From positions 98,301,837 through 98,365,836 of the forward strand of contig NC_092038.1 of assembly GCF_003086295.3 (NCBI RefSeq): 64,000 nt of DNA. The letters run 5' to 3'. The translations under genes and the position numbers were made by a program. The DNA is from Arachis hypogaea (lineage: Eukaryota > Streptophyta > Magnoliopsida > Fabales > Fabaceae). Shown here piece after piece: positions 55,045-64,000 of the stretch. A model generated the notes under the pieces. The model was given only the letters and a program-made list of their open reading frames with translations. It was not told where the DNA came from and ran no database searches. The stretch's first letter is position 1. The number at the start of each line of letters is the position of its first letter.

Positions 55045-57381
55045 TCACAGGTGCTCAGAGCACTGTTGGAACCACCCAACACCAAACTTAGAGTTTGAAT
55101 GTGGGGGTTCAACACCAAACTTAGAAGTTGGTTGTGGCCTCCCAACACCAAACTTAGAGTTTGACTGTGGGGGCTCTGTTTGGCTCTGTTTTGAGAGAAA
55201 CTCTTCATGCTTCCTCTCCATGGTGACAGAGGGATATCCTTGAGCCTTAAACACCAAGGATTCTTCATTCACTTGAATGATCAATTCTCCTCTATCAACA
55301 TCAATCACAACCCTTGCTGTGGCTAGGAAGGGTCTGCCAAGGATGATGGATTCATCCATGCACTTCCCAGTCTCTAGGACTATGAAATCAGCAGGGATGT
55401 AATGGTCTTCAACTTTTACCAGAACATCCTCTACAAGTCCATAGGCTTGTTTTCTTGAATTGTCTGCCATCTCTAGTGAGATTTTTGCAGCTTGCACCTC
55501 AAAGATCCCTAACTTCTCCATTACAAAGAGAGGCATGAGGTTTACACTTGATCCTAAGTCACACAAGGCCTTCTTGAAGGTCATGGTGCCTATGGTACAA
55601 GGTATTGAAAACTTCCCAGGATCCTGTCTCTTTTGAGGTAATCTATGCCTAGACAAGTCATCCAGTTCTTTGGTGAGCAAAGGGGGTTCATCCTCCCAAG
55701 TCTCATTTCCAAATAACTTGTCATTTAGCTTCATGATTGCTCCAAGGTATTTAGCAACTTGCTCTTCAGTGACATACTCATCCTCTTCAGAGGAAGAATA
55801 CTCATCAGAGCTCATGAATGGCAGAAGTAAGTCCAATGGAATCTCTATGGTCTCATTTTGAGCCTCAGATTCCCATGGTTCCTCATTGGGGAACTCATTG
55901 GAGGCCAGTGGACGTCCATTGAGGTCTTCCTCAGTGGCGTTCACTACCTCTCCTTCCTCTCCAAATTCAGCCATGTTGATGGGCTTGCACTCTCCTTTTG
56001 GATTTTCTTCTGTATTGCTTGGAAGAGTACTAGGAGGGAGTTCAGTAATTTTCTTACTCAGCTGACCCACTTGTGCCTCCAAATTTCTAATGGAGGACCT
56101 TGTTTCAGTCATGAAACTTTGAGTGGTTTTGATTAGATTAGAGACCATGGTTGCTAAGTCAGAGTGGTTCTGCTTAGAACTCTCTGTCTGTTGCTGAGAA
56201 GATGATGGAAAAGGCTTGCTATTGCTAAACCTGTTTCTTCCACCATTATTATTGTTGAAACCTTGTTGAGGTCTCTGTTGATCCTTCCATGAGAGGTTTG
56301 GATGATTTCTCCATGAAGGATTATAGGTGTTTCCATAGGGTTCTCCCATGTAATCCACCTCTTCTATTGAAGGGTTCTCAGGATCATAAGCTTCTTCTTC
56401 AGATGAAGCTTCCTTAGTACTACTTGGTGCATTTTGTATTCCAGACAGACTTTGAGAAATCATATTGACTTGTTGAGTCAATATTTTGTTCTGAGCCAAT
56501 ATGGCATTCAGAGTGTCAATCTCAAGAACTCCTTTCTTCTGACTAGTCCCATTGTTCACAGGATTCCTTTCAGAAGTGTACATGAATTGGTTATTTGCAA
56601 CCATTTCAATCAGCTCTTGAGCTTCTATAGGCGTCTTCTTCAGATGAAGAGATCCTCCAGCAGAGCTATCCAAAGACATCTTGGACAGTTCAGACAGACC
56701 ATCATAGAAAATACCTATGATGCTCCATTCAGAAAGCATGTCAGAGGGACACTTTCTGATTAATTGTTTGTATCTTTCCCAAGCTTCATAGAGGGATTCT
56801 CCTTCCTTCTGTCTGAAGGTTTGGACTTCCACTCTAAGCTTACTCAATTTTTGAGGTGGAAAGAACTTTGCCAAGAAGGCATTGACTAGCTTTTCCCAAG
56901 AGTCCAGGCTTTCTTTAGGTTGTGAGTCCAACCATGTCCTAGCTCTGTCTCTTACAGCAAAAGGGAATAGCATAAGTCTGTAGACCTCAGGGTCAACCCC
57001 ATTAGTCTTGACAGTGTCACAGATTTGCAAGAATTCAGCTAAGAACTGATGAGGATCTTCCAATGGAAGTCCATGGAACTTGCAATTCTGCTGCATTAGA
57101 GAAACTAATTGAGGCTTAAGCTCAAAGTTGTTTGCTCCAATGGCAGGGATAGAGATGCTTCTCCCATAGAAGTCGGGAGTAGGTGCAGTAAAGTCACCCA
57201 GCACCTTCCTTGCATTGTTGGCATTGTTGTTTTCGGCTGCCATGGGTTCTTCTTCTTTGAAGAATTCGGTTAGGTCCTCTACAGAGAGTTGTGCCTTAGC
57301 TTCTCTTAGCTTTCGCTTCAAGGTCCTTTCAGGTTCAGGGTCAGCCTCAACAAGAATGCTTTTGTCTTTGCTCCTGCTCAT
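55045..57381 (-). CDS. A3 gag-protease polyprotein, intact 778 codons
   Basis: One uninterrupted frame from MSRSKDKSILVEADPEPERT to SEHL. Residues about 1-45 are basic and acidic without similarity, and about 120-225 hold the retrotransposon gag core (FPFAVRDRARTWLDSQPKES, WEKLVNAFLAKFFPPQKLSK, LYEAWERYKQLIRKCPSD). Near 370 comes the Athila signature NTYNPSWRNHPNLSWK, then an Asn/Gln/Ser-rich stretch and a short coiled coil (RNLEAQVGQLSKK). An acidic Ser-rich segment (SSDEYSSSEEDEYVTEE) precedes the aspartic protease with LCDLGSSVNLM at about 604-614. The tail carries SKFGVG repeats. No zinc knuckle and no RT follow. It would form capsid particles and cleave itself; other functions must come from a helper. 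This is the only full-length element ORF in the window. Confidence 0.93.
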   Translation of the reverse strand: MSRSKDKSILVEADPEPERTLKRKLREAKAQLSVEDLTEFFKEEEPMAAENNNANNARKVLGDFTAPTPDFYGRSISIPAIGANNFELKPQLVSLMQQNCKFHGLPLEDPHQFLAEFLQICDTVKTNGVDPEVYRLMLFPFAVRDRARTWLDSQPKESLDSWEKLVNAFLAKFFPPQKLSKLRVEVQTFRQKEGESLYEAWERYKQLIRKCPSDMLSEWSIIGIFYDGLSELSKMSLDSSAGGSLHLKKTPIEAQELIEMVANNQFMYTSERNPVNNGTSQKKGVLEIDTLNAILAQNKILTQQVNMISQSLSGIQNAPSSTKEASSEEEAYDPENPSIEEVDYMGEPYGNTYNPSWRNHPNLSWKDQQRPQQGFNNNNGGRNRFSNSKPFPSSSQQQTESSKQNHSDLATMVSNLIKTTQSFMTETRSSIRNLEAQVGQLSKKITELPPSTLPSNTEENPKGECKPINMAEFGEEGEVVNATEEDLNGRPLASNEFPNEEPWESEAQNETIEIPLDLLLPFMSSDEYSSSEEDEYVTEEQVAKYLGAIMKLNDKLFGNETWEDEPPLLTKELDDLSRHRLPQKRQDPGKFSIPCTIGTMTFKKALCDLGSSVNLMPLFVMEKLGIFEVQAAKISLEMADNSRKQAYGLVEDVLVKVEDHYIPADFIVLETGKCMDESIILGRPFLATARVVIDVDRGELIIQVNEESLVFKAQGYPSVTMERKHEEFLSKQSQTEPPQSNSKFGVGRPQPTSKFGVEPPHSNSKFGVGWFQQCSEHL

Positions 57382-58993
57382 AAGAAAGAGAAGAAAACAA
57401 GAAAATATGGAATCCTCTATGTCACAGTATAGAGATTCCTTGAGGTGTCAGAGGAAAAGAAAATGGAAGGCAGAAGTAGAAAATTCGAACTTGTCAAAGA
57501 TAATGAGTTCGAATTGTGCATTAAGGAATAGTGTTAGTCCATAAATAGAAAGATGTGAGAAGAAGGGAAGCAATTTTCGTAAATTAAGTAAAAGATTTTG
57601 AAAACATTTTGAAAAACCTTAATTGATTTTCAAAAATGAAATTGGGAAAGAAGTAAAGTGATTTTTGAAAAAGATTTTGAAATTAGAAATTAAAAAGATA
57701 TGATTGAAAACTACTTTGAAAAAGATGTGGTTAAGAAGATATGATTGGTTTTTTTAAAAAGATGTGATTGAGAAGATATGATTTGAAAAACATTTTAAAA
57801 AGAATTGATTTTGAAAATTAATGACTTGGCTATCAAGAAAAGATATGATTCAAACATTAAACCTTTTTCAACAGAAAAGGCAACATACTTGAAATGTTGA
57901 ATCAAATCATTAATTGATAGCAAGTATTTTTGAAAATGGAAAGAAATTGATTTTGAAAAAGATTTGATTGAAAAGATTTGATTTGAAAAAGATTTGATTT
58001 TGAAAAGATTTTGAAAACTTAAAAAAATTTGATTTGAAAACAAAATCTTCCCTCTTGTGCCATCCTGGCGTTAAACGCCCAGAATGGTGCACATTCTGGC
58101 GTTTAACACCCAAAACTATACCCTTTTGGGCGTTAAACGCCCAGCCAGGCACCCTGGCTGGCGTTTAAACGCCAGTCTGTCTTCTTCACTGGGCGTTTTG
58201 AACGCCCAGCTTTTTCTGTGCAATTCCTCTGCAGTGTGTTCTGAATTTTCAATTCTCTGTATTATTGACTTGAAAAGACACAAATTAAAAATATTTTTGG
58301 ATTTTTAATAATGAGGAATAATCAAAATGCAACTAAAATCAATGCATGCAAGACACCAAACTGACACTGACAAAGTGAGAATGCATATGAGACACACAAA
58401 ATACTCAAGTCAAGAGAATTCAAAGACCAGAGCAATGAAATCATCAAGAATTACTTGAAGATCCTTAAGACACATGAATGAATGCAAGAAGAACAGAAAC
58501 ATGCAATTGACACCAAACTTAAAATAAAACACTAGACTCAAACAAGAAACATAACATATTTTTTTGGTTTTATGATTTTGTAATTTTTTTGTGCTTTTTC
58601 GAAAATTAAGTGAAAAAGAAAATAAAGGTATCAAAATTCTTAATGAGAATTCCAGGAATCATGCAATGTTTAGTTTAAGACTCCGGTCCAGGAATTAGAC
58701 ATGGCTTCACAGCCAGCCAAGCTTTCAAAGAAAGCTTCGGTCCAAAACCCTAGACATGGCCAAAGGCCAGCCAAGCCTTAGCAGATCACTGCTCCAATAG
58801 CAAGATTGATAGAAATCAACAAGCTCTTGTGATGATAAGTTGAAACCTCGGTCCAATAGAATTAGACATGGCTTCACAGCCAGCCAGACTTCAACAGATC
58901 ATCATGAAACGCTAGAATTCATCTTCAAGAATTCTGAAGAAAAAATACCTAATCTAAGCAACAAGATGAACCGTCAGTTGTCCATACTCGAAC
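57382..58993 (-). other. A3 5' leader
   Basis: About 1.6 kb without a supported gene. Palindrome cluster at 58060-58215 (GGCGTTTAAACGCC, GGGCGTTAAACGCCC and the linker CCAGCCAGG/CCTGGCTGG). GATTTGATTTTGAAAA-like repeats at 57590-58040. At 58676-58890 there are three near-copies of a CGGTCCA...TTAGACATGGC...CAGCCAAGC segment, about 70 to 110 bp apart, which A1 and A2 have only once. Confidence 0.7.
58676..58890. repeat. Short tandem segment in A3 leader
   Basis: The phrase GACATGGCTTCACAGCCAGCC occurs twice with a variant between (GACATGGCCAAAGGCCAGCC), each preceded by CGGTCCA. The other copies hold a single version. It is an expansion specific to A3. Confidence 0.7.
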
Positions 58994-59013
58994 AATCCCC
59001 GGCAACGGCGCCA
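58994..59013 (-). other. Primer binding site of A3 (tRNA-Asp type)
   Basis: On the minus strand TGGCGCCGTTGCCGGGGATT, six bases after the LTR. Perfect match to the site of A2 and D. Confidence 0.92.
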
Positions 59014-59019
59014 AAAACT

Positions 59020-60649
59020 TGGTGCATGAAATTGTGATCAATACTTTTCACAACTCAAATAATCCCCGGTGATGAATCCAAAAACCTGGTGTTCAATACC
59101 ATGGCATAAACACAACTTCGCACAACTGACCAGCAAGTGTACTGGGTCGTCCAAGTAATAAACCTTACGCGAGTAAGGGTCGATCCCACAGAGATTGTTG
59201 GTATGAAGCAAGCTATGGTCACCTTGTAAATCTTAGTCAGGCAAACTCAAAGGGTTATGAATGATGAATAAAACATAAAGATAAAGATAGAGATACTTAT
59301 GTGATTGCATTGGTGGGAATTTCAGATAAGCGTATGAAGATGCTTGGTCCCTTCCGTCTCTCTGCTTTCCTACTGTCTTCATCCAATTCTTCTTACTCCT
59401 TTCCATGGCAAGCTGTATGCAAGGGTTTCACCGTTGTCAGTGGCTACCTCCCATCCTCTCAGTGGAAATGTTCAACGCACCCTGTCACGGCACGGCTATC
59501 CATCTGTCGGTTCTCAATCAGGCCGGAATAGAATCCAGTGATTCTTTTGCGTCGGTCACTAACGCCCCGCCATCAGGAGTTTGAAGCTCGTCACAGTCAT
59601 TCAATCATTGAATCCTACTCAGAATACCACAGACAAGGTTTAGACCTTCCAGATTCTCTTGAATGCCGCCATCAGTTCTAGCTTATACCACGAAGATTCC
59701 GGTTAAAAATCCAAGAGATATCCACCCAATCTAAGGTAGAACGGAGGTGGTTGTCAGGCACACGTTCATAGGTGAGAATGATGATGAGTGTCACGGATCA
59801 TCACATTCATCAAGTTGAAGAACAAGTGATATCTTAGAACAAGAACAAGCGGAATTGAATAGAAGAACAATAGTAATTGCATTAATACTCGAGGTACAGC
59901 AGAGCTCCACACCTTAATCTATGGTGTGTAGAAACTCCACCGTTGAAAATACATAAGAACAAGGTCCAGGCATGGCCGTGAGGCCAGCCTCCCAATGATC
60001 TAAGAACTAGGTGTCCGAAGATGAAAATACAATAGTAAAAGGTCCTACTTATAGAGAACTAGTAGCCTAGGGTTTACAGAGATGAGTAAATGACATAAAA
60101 ATCTACTTCCGGGCCCACTTGGTGTGTGCTTGGGCTGAGCATTGAAGCATTTTCGTGTAGAGACTCTTCTTGGAGTTAAACGCCAGCTTTTGTGCCAGTT
60201 TGGGCGTTTAACTCCCACTTTGGTGCCAGTTCCGGCGTTTAACGCTGGGAATTCTGAGGGTGACTTTGAACACCGGTTTGGGCCATCAAATCTTGGGCAA
60301 AGTATGGACTATCATATATTGCTGGAAAGCCCAGGATGTCTACGTTCCAACGCCGTTGAGAGCGCGCCAATTGGGCTTCTGTAGCTCCAGAAAATCCACT
60401 TCGAGTGCAGGGAGGTCAGAATCCAACAGCATCTGCAGTCCTTTTTAGTCTCTGAATCAGATTTTTGCTCAGGTCTCTCAATTTCAGTCAGAAAATACCT
60501 GAAATCACAAAAAAACACAAAAACTCATAGTAAAGTCCAGAAAAGTGAATTTTAACTAAAAAGTAATAAAAATATACTAAAAACTAACTAGATCATACTA
60601 AAAACATACTAAAACAATGCCAAAAAGCGTCCAAATTATCCGCTCATCA
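59020..60649 (-). repeat. 5' LTR of A3
   Basis: 1,630 bp; pairs with 50923-52555. TATA box (TATAAGTAGG, minus strand) at 60044-60053; palindromic GGCGTTTAACT motifs at 60170-60245. Ends TATCCGCTCATCA and is followed by GATGA. Confidence 0.94.
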
Positions 60650-60663
60650 GATGACTTCCAGGT

Positions 60664-60681
60664 TCCCCAGCAACGGCGCCA
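60664..60681 (-). other. Primer binding site of B (tRNA-Asp type)
   Basis: Minus strand TGGCGCCGTTGCTGGGGA, one base after the LTR as in C; one mismatch (GCC to GCT). Confidence 0.88.
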
Positions 60682-60682
60682 A

Positions 60683-61197
60683 TGTTTCGAGGGTTACCTG
60701 AAACTGTGGGCCGATCTCGGATGAGATCTTCTGTGTTGATCGGAGCCGACGTGTCCGGCAGGTGTACGGCGGCCGGAGCTGGTGTGTCTGACTTGTTGGA
60801 CTTGGTGGTGGTGCTGATCCTTCGTCCCCGGAGGGTGGGGGGTACTTGCAAGGGACTCCGATGCTTAAGTTAGCAAGGATATTAAGCAGTTATTGAGTAG
60901 AATCAGAGTATGAGTTATACCTGGGTGCTCCAGTATTTATAATGGTGAGATGTGGCCTTCTGTGGATAAGATAAATTAGTTATCTTATCTTATCTTTAAG
61001 GGAACCGCCCTTCTCTCTGCAGGCTTGAGCTGCCTTGGGATTTGGGGCGTGTTCCTCTATTTGGGCCCTTCTTTGGGCTTTCCTGGGGACTTGACCGAGC
61101 TCTTTGAGAATAGGTCGGGTTTGTCCTGACCTGAAGAGGTCGGTCGCTTTGTCTGTAGAACATCCCGGGTCGGACAGCTCGACCCAGGGTATGAACA
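60683..61197 (-). repeat. 5' LTR of B
   Basis: 515 bp, TGTTCATACCCTGGG to CTCGAAACA on the minus strand. It pairs with 30761-31308, with few substitutions and one 33-bp length difference in the GATAAGATAA repeat. Confidence 0.9.
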
Positions 61198-61261
61198 CTC
61201 GGCAAGGTGAAAACCAAATTCATCGCCCGATTTCTACAAAATCGGTAAGATGGAAAAGCGA
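61198..61261 (+). other. C sequence right after B
   Basis: CTCGGCAAGGTGAAAACC resembles the sequence left of B (30688-30705), showing that B landed inside a short repeated region of C. Confidence 0.6.
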
Positions 61262-62030
61262 TAAAAACAGATTAATGCAAGAAGTTATAAAAAGTAATCC
61301 ATAGAAAGAGGCCTGACGAGGTCTGAGAAAAAATGGGTTACTAAAAATAACTTCGAACGGACCGACATGAAGAAGTCGGACCAATCTACCAAAGCGACAA
61401 AAAGTTATAAAAAGTAACCCATAAAAATGGATTACTAAAAATAACTTCGAACAGACCGACATGAAGAACTCGAACCAATCAACCAAAGCGACAAAAAGTT
61501 ATAAAAAGTAACCCATAAAAATGGATTACTAAAAATAACTTCAAACGGACCGACATGAAGAAGTTGGACCAATCGACAAAGGCAACAAAAAGTTATAAAA
61601 AGTAATCCATAAAAATGGATTACTAAAAATAACTTCGAACGGACCGACATGAAGAAGTCGGACCAATCGATCAAAGCGACAAAAAGTTATAAAAAATAAC
61701 CCATAAAAATGGATTACTGAAAATAACTCCGAATGGTCCGACACGAAGAAGTCAGACCAATCGACCAAAGCGACAAAAAGTTATAAAAAGTAACCCATAA
61801 AAATGGATTACTACAAATAAATTTGAACGGACCGACATAAAGAAAGTCTGACCAATCGACCAAAGCAAAAAAAGTTATAAAAAGTAATCCATAAAAATGG
61901 ATTGCTAAAAATAACTTAGGATGGACCGACATGAAGAAGTTGGACCAACCAATCAAAGCGACAAAGTTATAAAAAGTAATCCATAGCAAGAGTCCTGGCC
62001 GGCCCTGATTAAAAATAGATTACTAGAAAT
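61262..62030. repeat. 94-bp tandem array in C
   Basis: The unit start AAAAAGTTATAAAAAGTAA recurs at 61399, 61493, 61587, 61681, 61775 and 61869, an exact 94-bp period, with degenerate units on both sides (about eight in all). Each unit contains GACCGACATGAAGAAGTCGG. Long minus-strand frames across it (61220-61989) follow from the period and are not genes. Confidence 0.93.
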
Positions 62031-62495
62031 AACTCGAGAAGGATCGACAAGAAGAAGGCGACCAATGGAAGGCGTGCGCTAAGGGACACAGCTTAACTTA
62101 AAAAGTCATGACCTCACCAAAATCAGTTTACAAGTGTTCTATGAGAATACTAAAAGAATAGTCGAACAAAGCGCCTCAAAGGTCACTTTAACTAAAGCAG
62201 GAAGTAAACAAACACGAAGGCAATTAAAAAGAGGTCGGACAGCAAAACTCCAACACTCTAAAGATTCCTGGAAATGCCAAAATATGCAAAACAACATAGC
62301 AAGAAAGACACTACAACAAAAAGCTCAAAAGGCAAACCTTAAAAGCCCAAAAGTATTTGTTTTTTAAAGTTGCTAGAAAAAGCAACCAAACGTCAAGAGA
62401 AGTCAAACCATTCCAAGTTACAAAAAATAGAGACCTACAAGCTGGGCCATAAAGATACAAAAACAAATAAAAAACTACAAAGGATTCAAAGACTC
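62031..62495 (+). other. C stretch between tandem array and antisense ORF
   Basis: A-rich on the plus strand, with no supported gene. A 77-codon plus-strand frame (62134-62367) has biased Lys/Gln composition and no known motif. Confidence 0.5.
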
Positions 62496-63880
62496 CTAAG
62501 TGGCGGCATCTCGAGGTGAAGGAGGACGAGTCGCGAGCGGGACAGCATCAACGGTTCCATCCGGCCAGTTCAGGATCTGAACATTAGGATCTGACTCAGG
62601 ATGGCCAACCTCAGCTGTAGGAGTTGGAAAAGTCGGGGTAATAGAAGCTTTGGCTGATGGCGCAGGAGGAGGATCTACATCTTCATCATCTTTATCTAGG
62701 CCAGGGACAATCTTAGCATTCTCCATAGTATTGTCCAAACTAAAGAGAGCCAGGTCAAGCTCGGGAGCAAGAACTCGAACCTGAGCCTTCAAATTCTCAT
62801 AGGCAGCAGTCACACTGCCAACGAAATGGCCCTGGAGCTCAGTATAATAAGCTTGAGCAGACTCTAACCTCTCTCTGGCCTCCAGTAACTCGCCATAAGT
62901 ACGGGCATAGCTCTCCTTATACTTTTACGCCATCTCCTCAGCCAGAGATGCAAAAGCCACAACAGCAGTAGCCCGAGTCTTCTCATTTTCCAAATCTATC
63001 TCCAGCTTGGCCACCTTTGCATCAAGTTCATCCTTCAAACCTTTAATCCTATCAAAATCCAACTTGGCCTCCTCCATAAAAGCCTTCGTTGCGTGAACTG
63101 GAATGTCCTGGGCAGTTCAGAATAAGGCTGCACCTATGTGTGCCATCTTCACACTACTTCGGGTAATAAAATCCAACTGGCGAAGAATGGACACGTCATA
63201 CATGGGAAGTCAGCCATAGGGAGCAATTTGGTTTTCAACAAACCCCACAGCATCAAAGTCGGGGGCATCCAAATCAAAGGGTTCAACAGTTCTCTATCTT
63301 TTTAGTGGAGGGTTGGCAGTAGGAGAAGAGGTAGCACCAGAAGTTGATTGGGGAGGATCAACCAAATAGACCTGAGGAGTAGGGCTAACCTTCCTCGGCC
63401 CAGGACCGCCCGAGGTCGGCTTCTTAGGGGGAACCTGAGAAGAACCTTCCCCCGCAGCCCAGGCCGAGATGTTCTAGGCCGCGGTCGCTTTTCTTGCCTT
63501 CTTAAAAGCCTTCATGGAATCATTAGTCTTTACCATCTCTGAAAACACAGAAAAAAAACCAGAAATACAAATGAGAAAGGGATGGATTGACAAAACAAAA
63601 TAATAAAACAAAGAGAAAAAGCCAGAAATCGGAAAACTACCCAATTCAGCTCAGAGAAGTGAGGGGTCCCCTAAAAACTTCTTTGTATCGAGATGGGGAG
63701 GTTCCCCTAATTCTCCTCCAACACATGCACAAAGGCCTGCTCGACCTCATCCAACATGTCCCACGAATATCTAGACACTACCATATTTTTTTGCCAGCAT
63801 AAGGGGAAGGCAGGCTCATTATTCTGCTCCATGAAGAAAGGCTGAGCTCTTTCAAGAGCTCGGACCTTGAAAAAATAGTT
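62496..63880 (-). pseudogene. Antisense ORF of C, decayed and truncated
   Basis: It matches the antisense ORF of B over both exons. Exon 1 is only partly present (63880-63679; FFKVRALERAQPFF, SRYSWDMLDEVEQAF). An intron-like gap 63678-63539 has GT and AG ends at the same place as in B. Exon 2 (63538-62496) holds DAPDFDAVGFVENQIAPYG, a coiled coil (FDRIKGLKDELDAKVAKLEI), GHFVGSVTAAYENL and the Pro-rich end VDAVPLATRPPSPRDAAT. Several stops are present in the middle of exon 2. The remaining start is cut off by a repeat at about 63881. Presence in two separate Tat elements supports the view that this antisense gene belongs to the family. Confidence 0.78.
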
Positions 63881-64000
63881 CTGAGTTGATACTTAATTTG
63901 GCCCCTGAAATTTTTGACTGGCCTCAATTTTGACCCCTAAATTTATAGTTACCCAATTAAAACCCTCAAATATTGAATCGTGTCCCACGTTTGTCCCTGT
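63881..64000. mobile_element. Start of an unidentified repeat at the right edge
   Basis: The antisense exon of C stops abruptly and is replaced by TTGATACTTAATTTGGCCCC followed by the phrases TTTTGACCCCTAAATTTATA and TCCCACGTTTGTCCCTGT. This style of sequence (runs of 'CCCCTAAATTT') is common at ends of plant dispersed repeats. Only 120 bp are visible, so neither the class nor the strand can be given. Confidence 0.4.

Larger units (their letters stand above)
50923..60649 (-). mobile_element. Family A element copy A3, complete, with intact gag-protease
   Basis: A3 is 9,727 bp, LTRs 59020-60649 (5') and 50923-52555 (3'), target duplication GATGA at 50918-50922 and 60650-60654. It is inserted between primer site and gag of B. 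It is about 350 bp shorter than A1 and A2 owing to deletions in ORF2. The gag-protease ORF is fully open. Again there is no RT, RNase H or integrase. The LTRs differ mostly by C/T and G/A changes. Confidence 0.96.
30761..61197 (-). mobile_element. Element B, Tat-type LTR retrotransposon, complete but split by A2 and A3
   Basis: The pieces are 30761-35196, 45278-50922 and 60650-61197, about 11.8 kb in all once A2, A3 and duplicated target bases are removed. Read on the minus strand the order is 5' LTR (60683-61197), primer site, gag, protease, RT, RNase H, integrase, 110-bp tandem array, antisense ORF, purine-rich tract, 3' LTR (30761-31308). The flanking 5-mers GTCGG (30756-30760) and CTCGG (61198-61202) match at four of five bases. 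The polyprotein has at least nine in-frame stops. B lies in element C, downstream of C's integrase. Confidence 0.9.

Noticed and set aside
61220..61989. Series of overlapping minus-strand ORFs with similar proteins (FFMSVRSKLFLVIHFYGLL type)
   Set aside because: They repeat with the 94-bp tandem period and shift frame between units, so they come from the array and not from a gene.

Overview
This window is intergenic plant chromosome made almost entirely of nested LTR retrotransposons, with one DNA transposon and no intact host gene. A legume is likely, and peanut (Arachis) is my best guess. That rests on the LTR start TGATGAGCGGATAATTT and the GGCGTTTAACGCC palindrome arrays, which I associate from memory with peanut families of the FIDEL/Feral kind. 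No search was run. All retroelements whose primer binding site is visible use the tRNA-Asp type site (TGGCGCCGTTGCCGGGGA), typical of the plant Ty3/gypsy lineages Athila and Tat.

Layout, left to right. Four copies of one Athila-type family (family A here) are present. A0 (1-2150, minus, runs off the left edge) and A1 (2342-12415, minus, TSD GGTAC) both sit in the gag of an older Athila-type element D (minus; 2151-2341 and 12416-16093, 5' LTR 14151-16093). D lies in the 3' end of another Athila-like element E (16094-16657). Next comes an LTR-like fragment F (16658-19191), which holds a solo LTR G (16825-18374, TSD AATAC). Tat-type element C (plus) begins at 19192. Its integrase is split by a CACTA transposon (24279-29838) that carries two exons of a DnaJ gene. 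Behind the integrase, C is split again by Tat-type element B (minus, 30761-61197), and C resumes at 61198-63880. B itself holds two more family A elements: A2 (35197-45277, plus, TSD CCAGA) and A3 (50923-60649, minus, TSD GATGA). A further unidentified repeat starts at about 63881.

Genes. Family A has gag-protease and a second ORF resembling the 'putative plant transposon protein' domain, but no reverse transcriptase, RNase H or integrase in any of its three internal regions. It must therefore be mobilised by another element. A3 keeps an uninterrupted 778-codon gag-protease ORF. B and C carry gag-protease-RT-RNase H-integrase, both broken by nonsense mutations, plus an antisense ORF between integrase and the 3' LTR. 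In B this antisense gene has a 123-bp intron that keeps the frame.

Most notable signals: (1) a hairpin with an 8-bp stem and AGGA loop just upstream of the 3' LTR, with different stem sequences in different elements (covariation) and a second copy before ORF2 in family A; (2) palindrome arrays in the U3 of two unrelated Athila LTRs; (3) duplicated primer binding sites; (4) a pol-less Athila family with an intact gag-protease; (5) antisense genes and fast-changing tandem arrays in the Tat elements; (6) gene capture by the CACTA element. Coordinates of terminal repeats were set by hand from TG...CA ends and target-site duplications.
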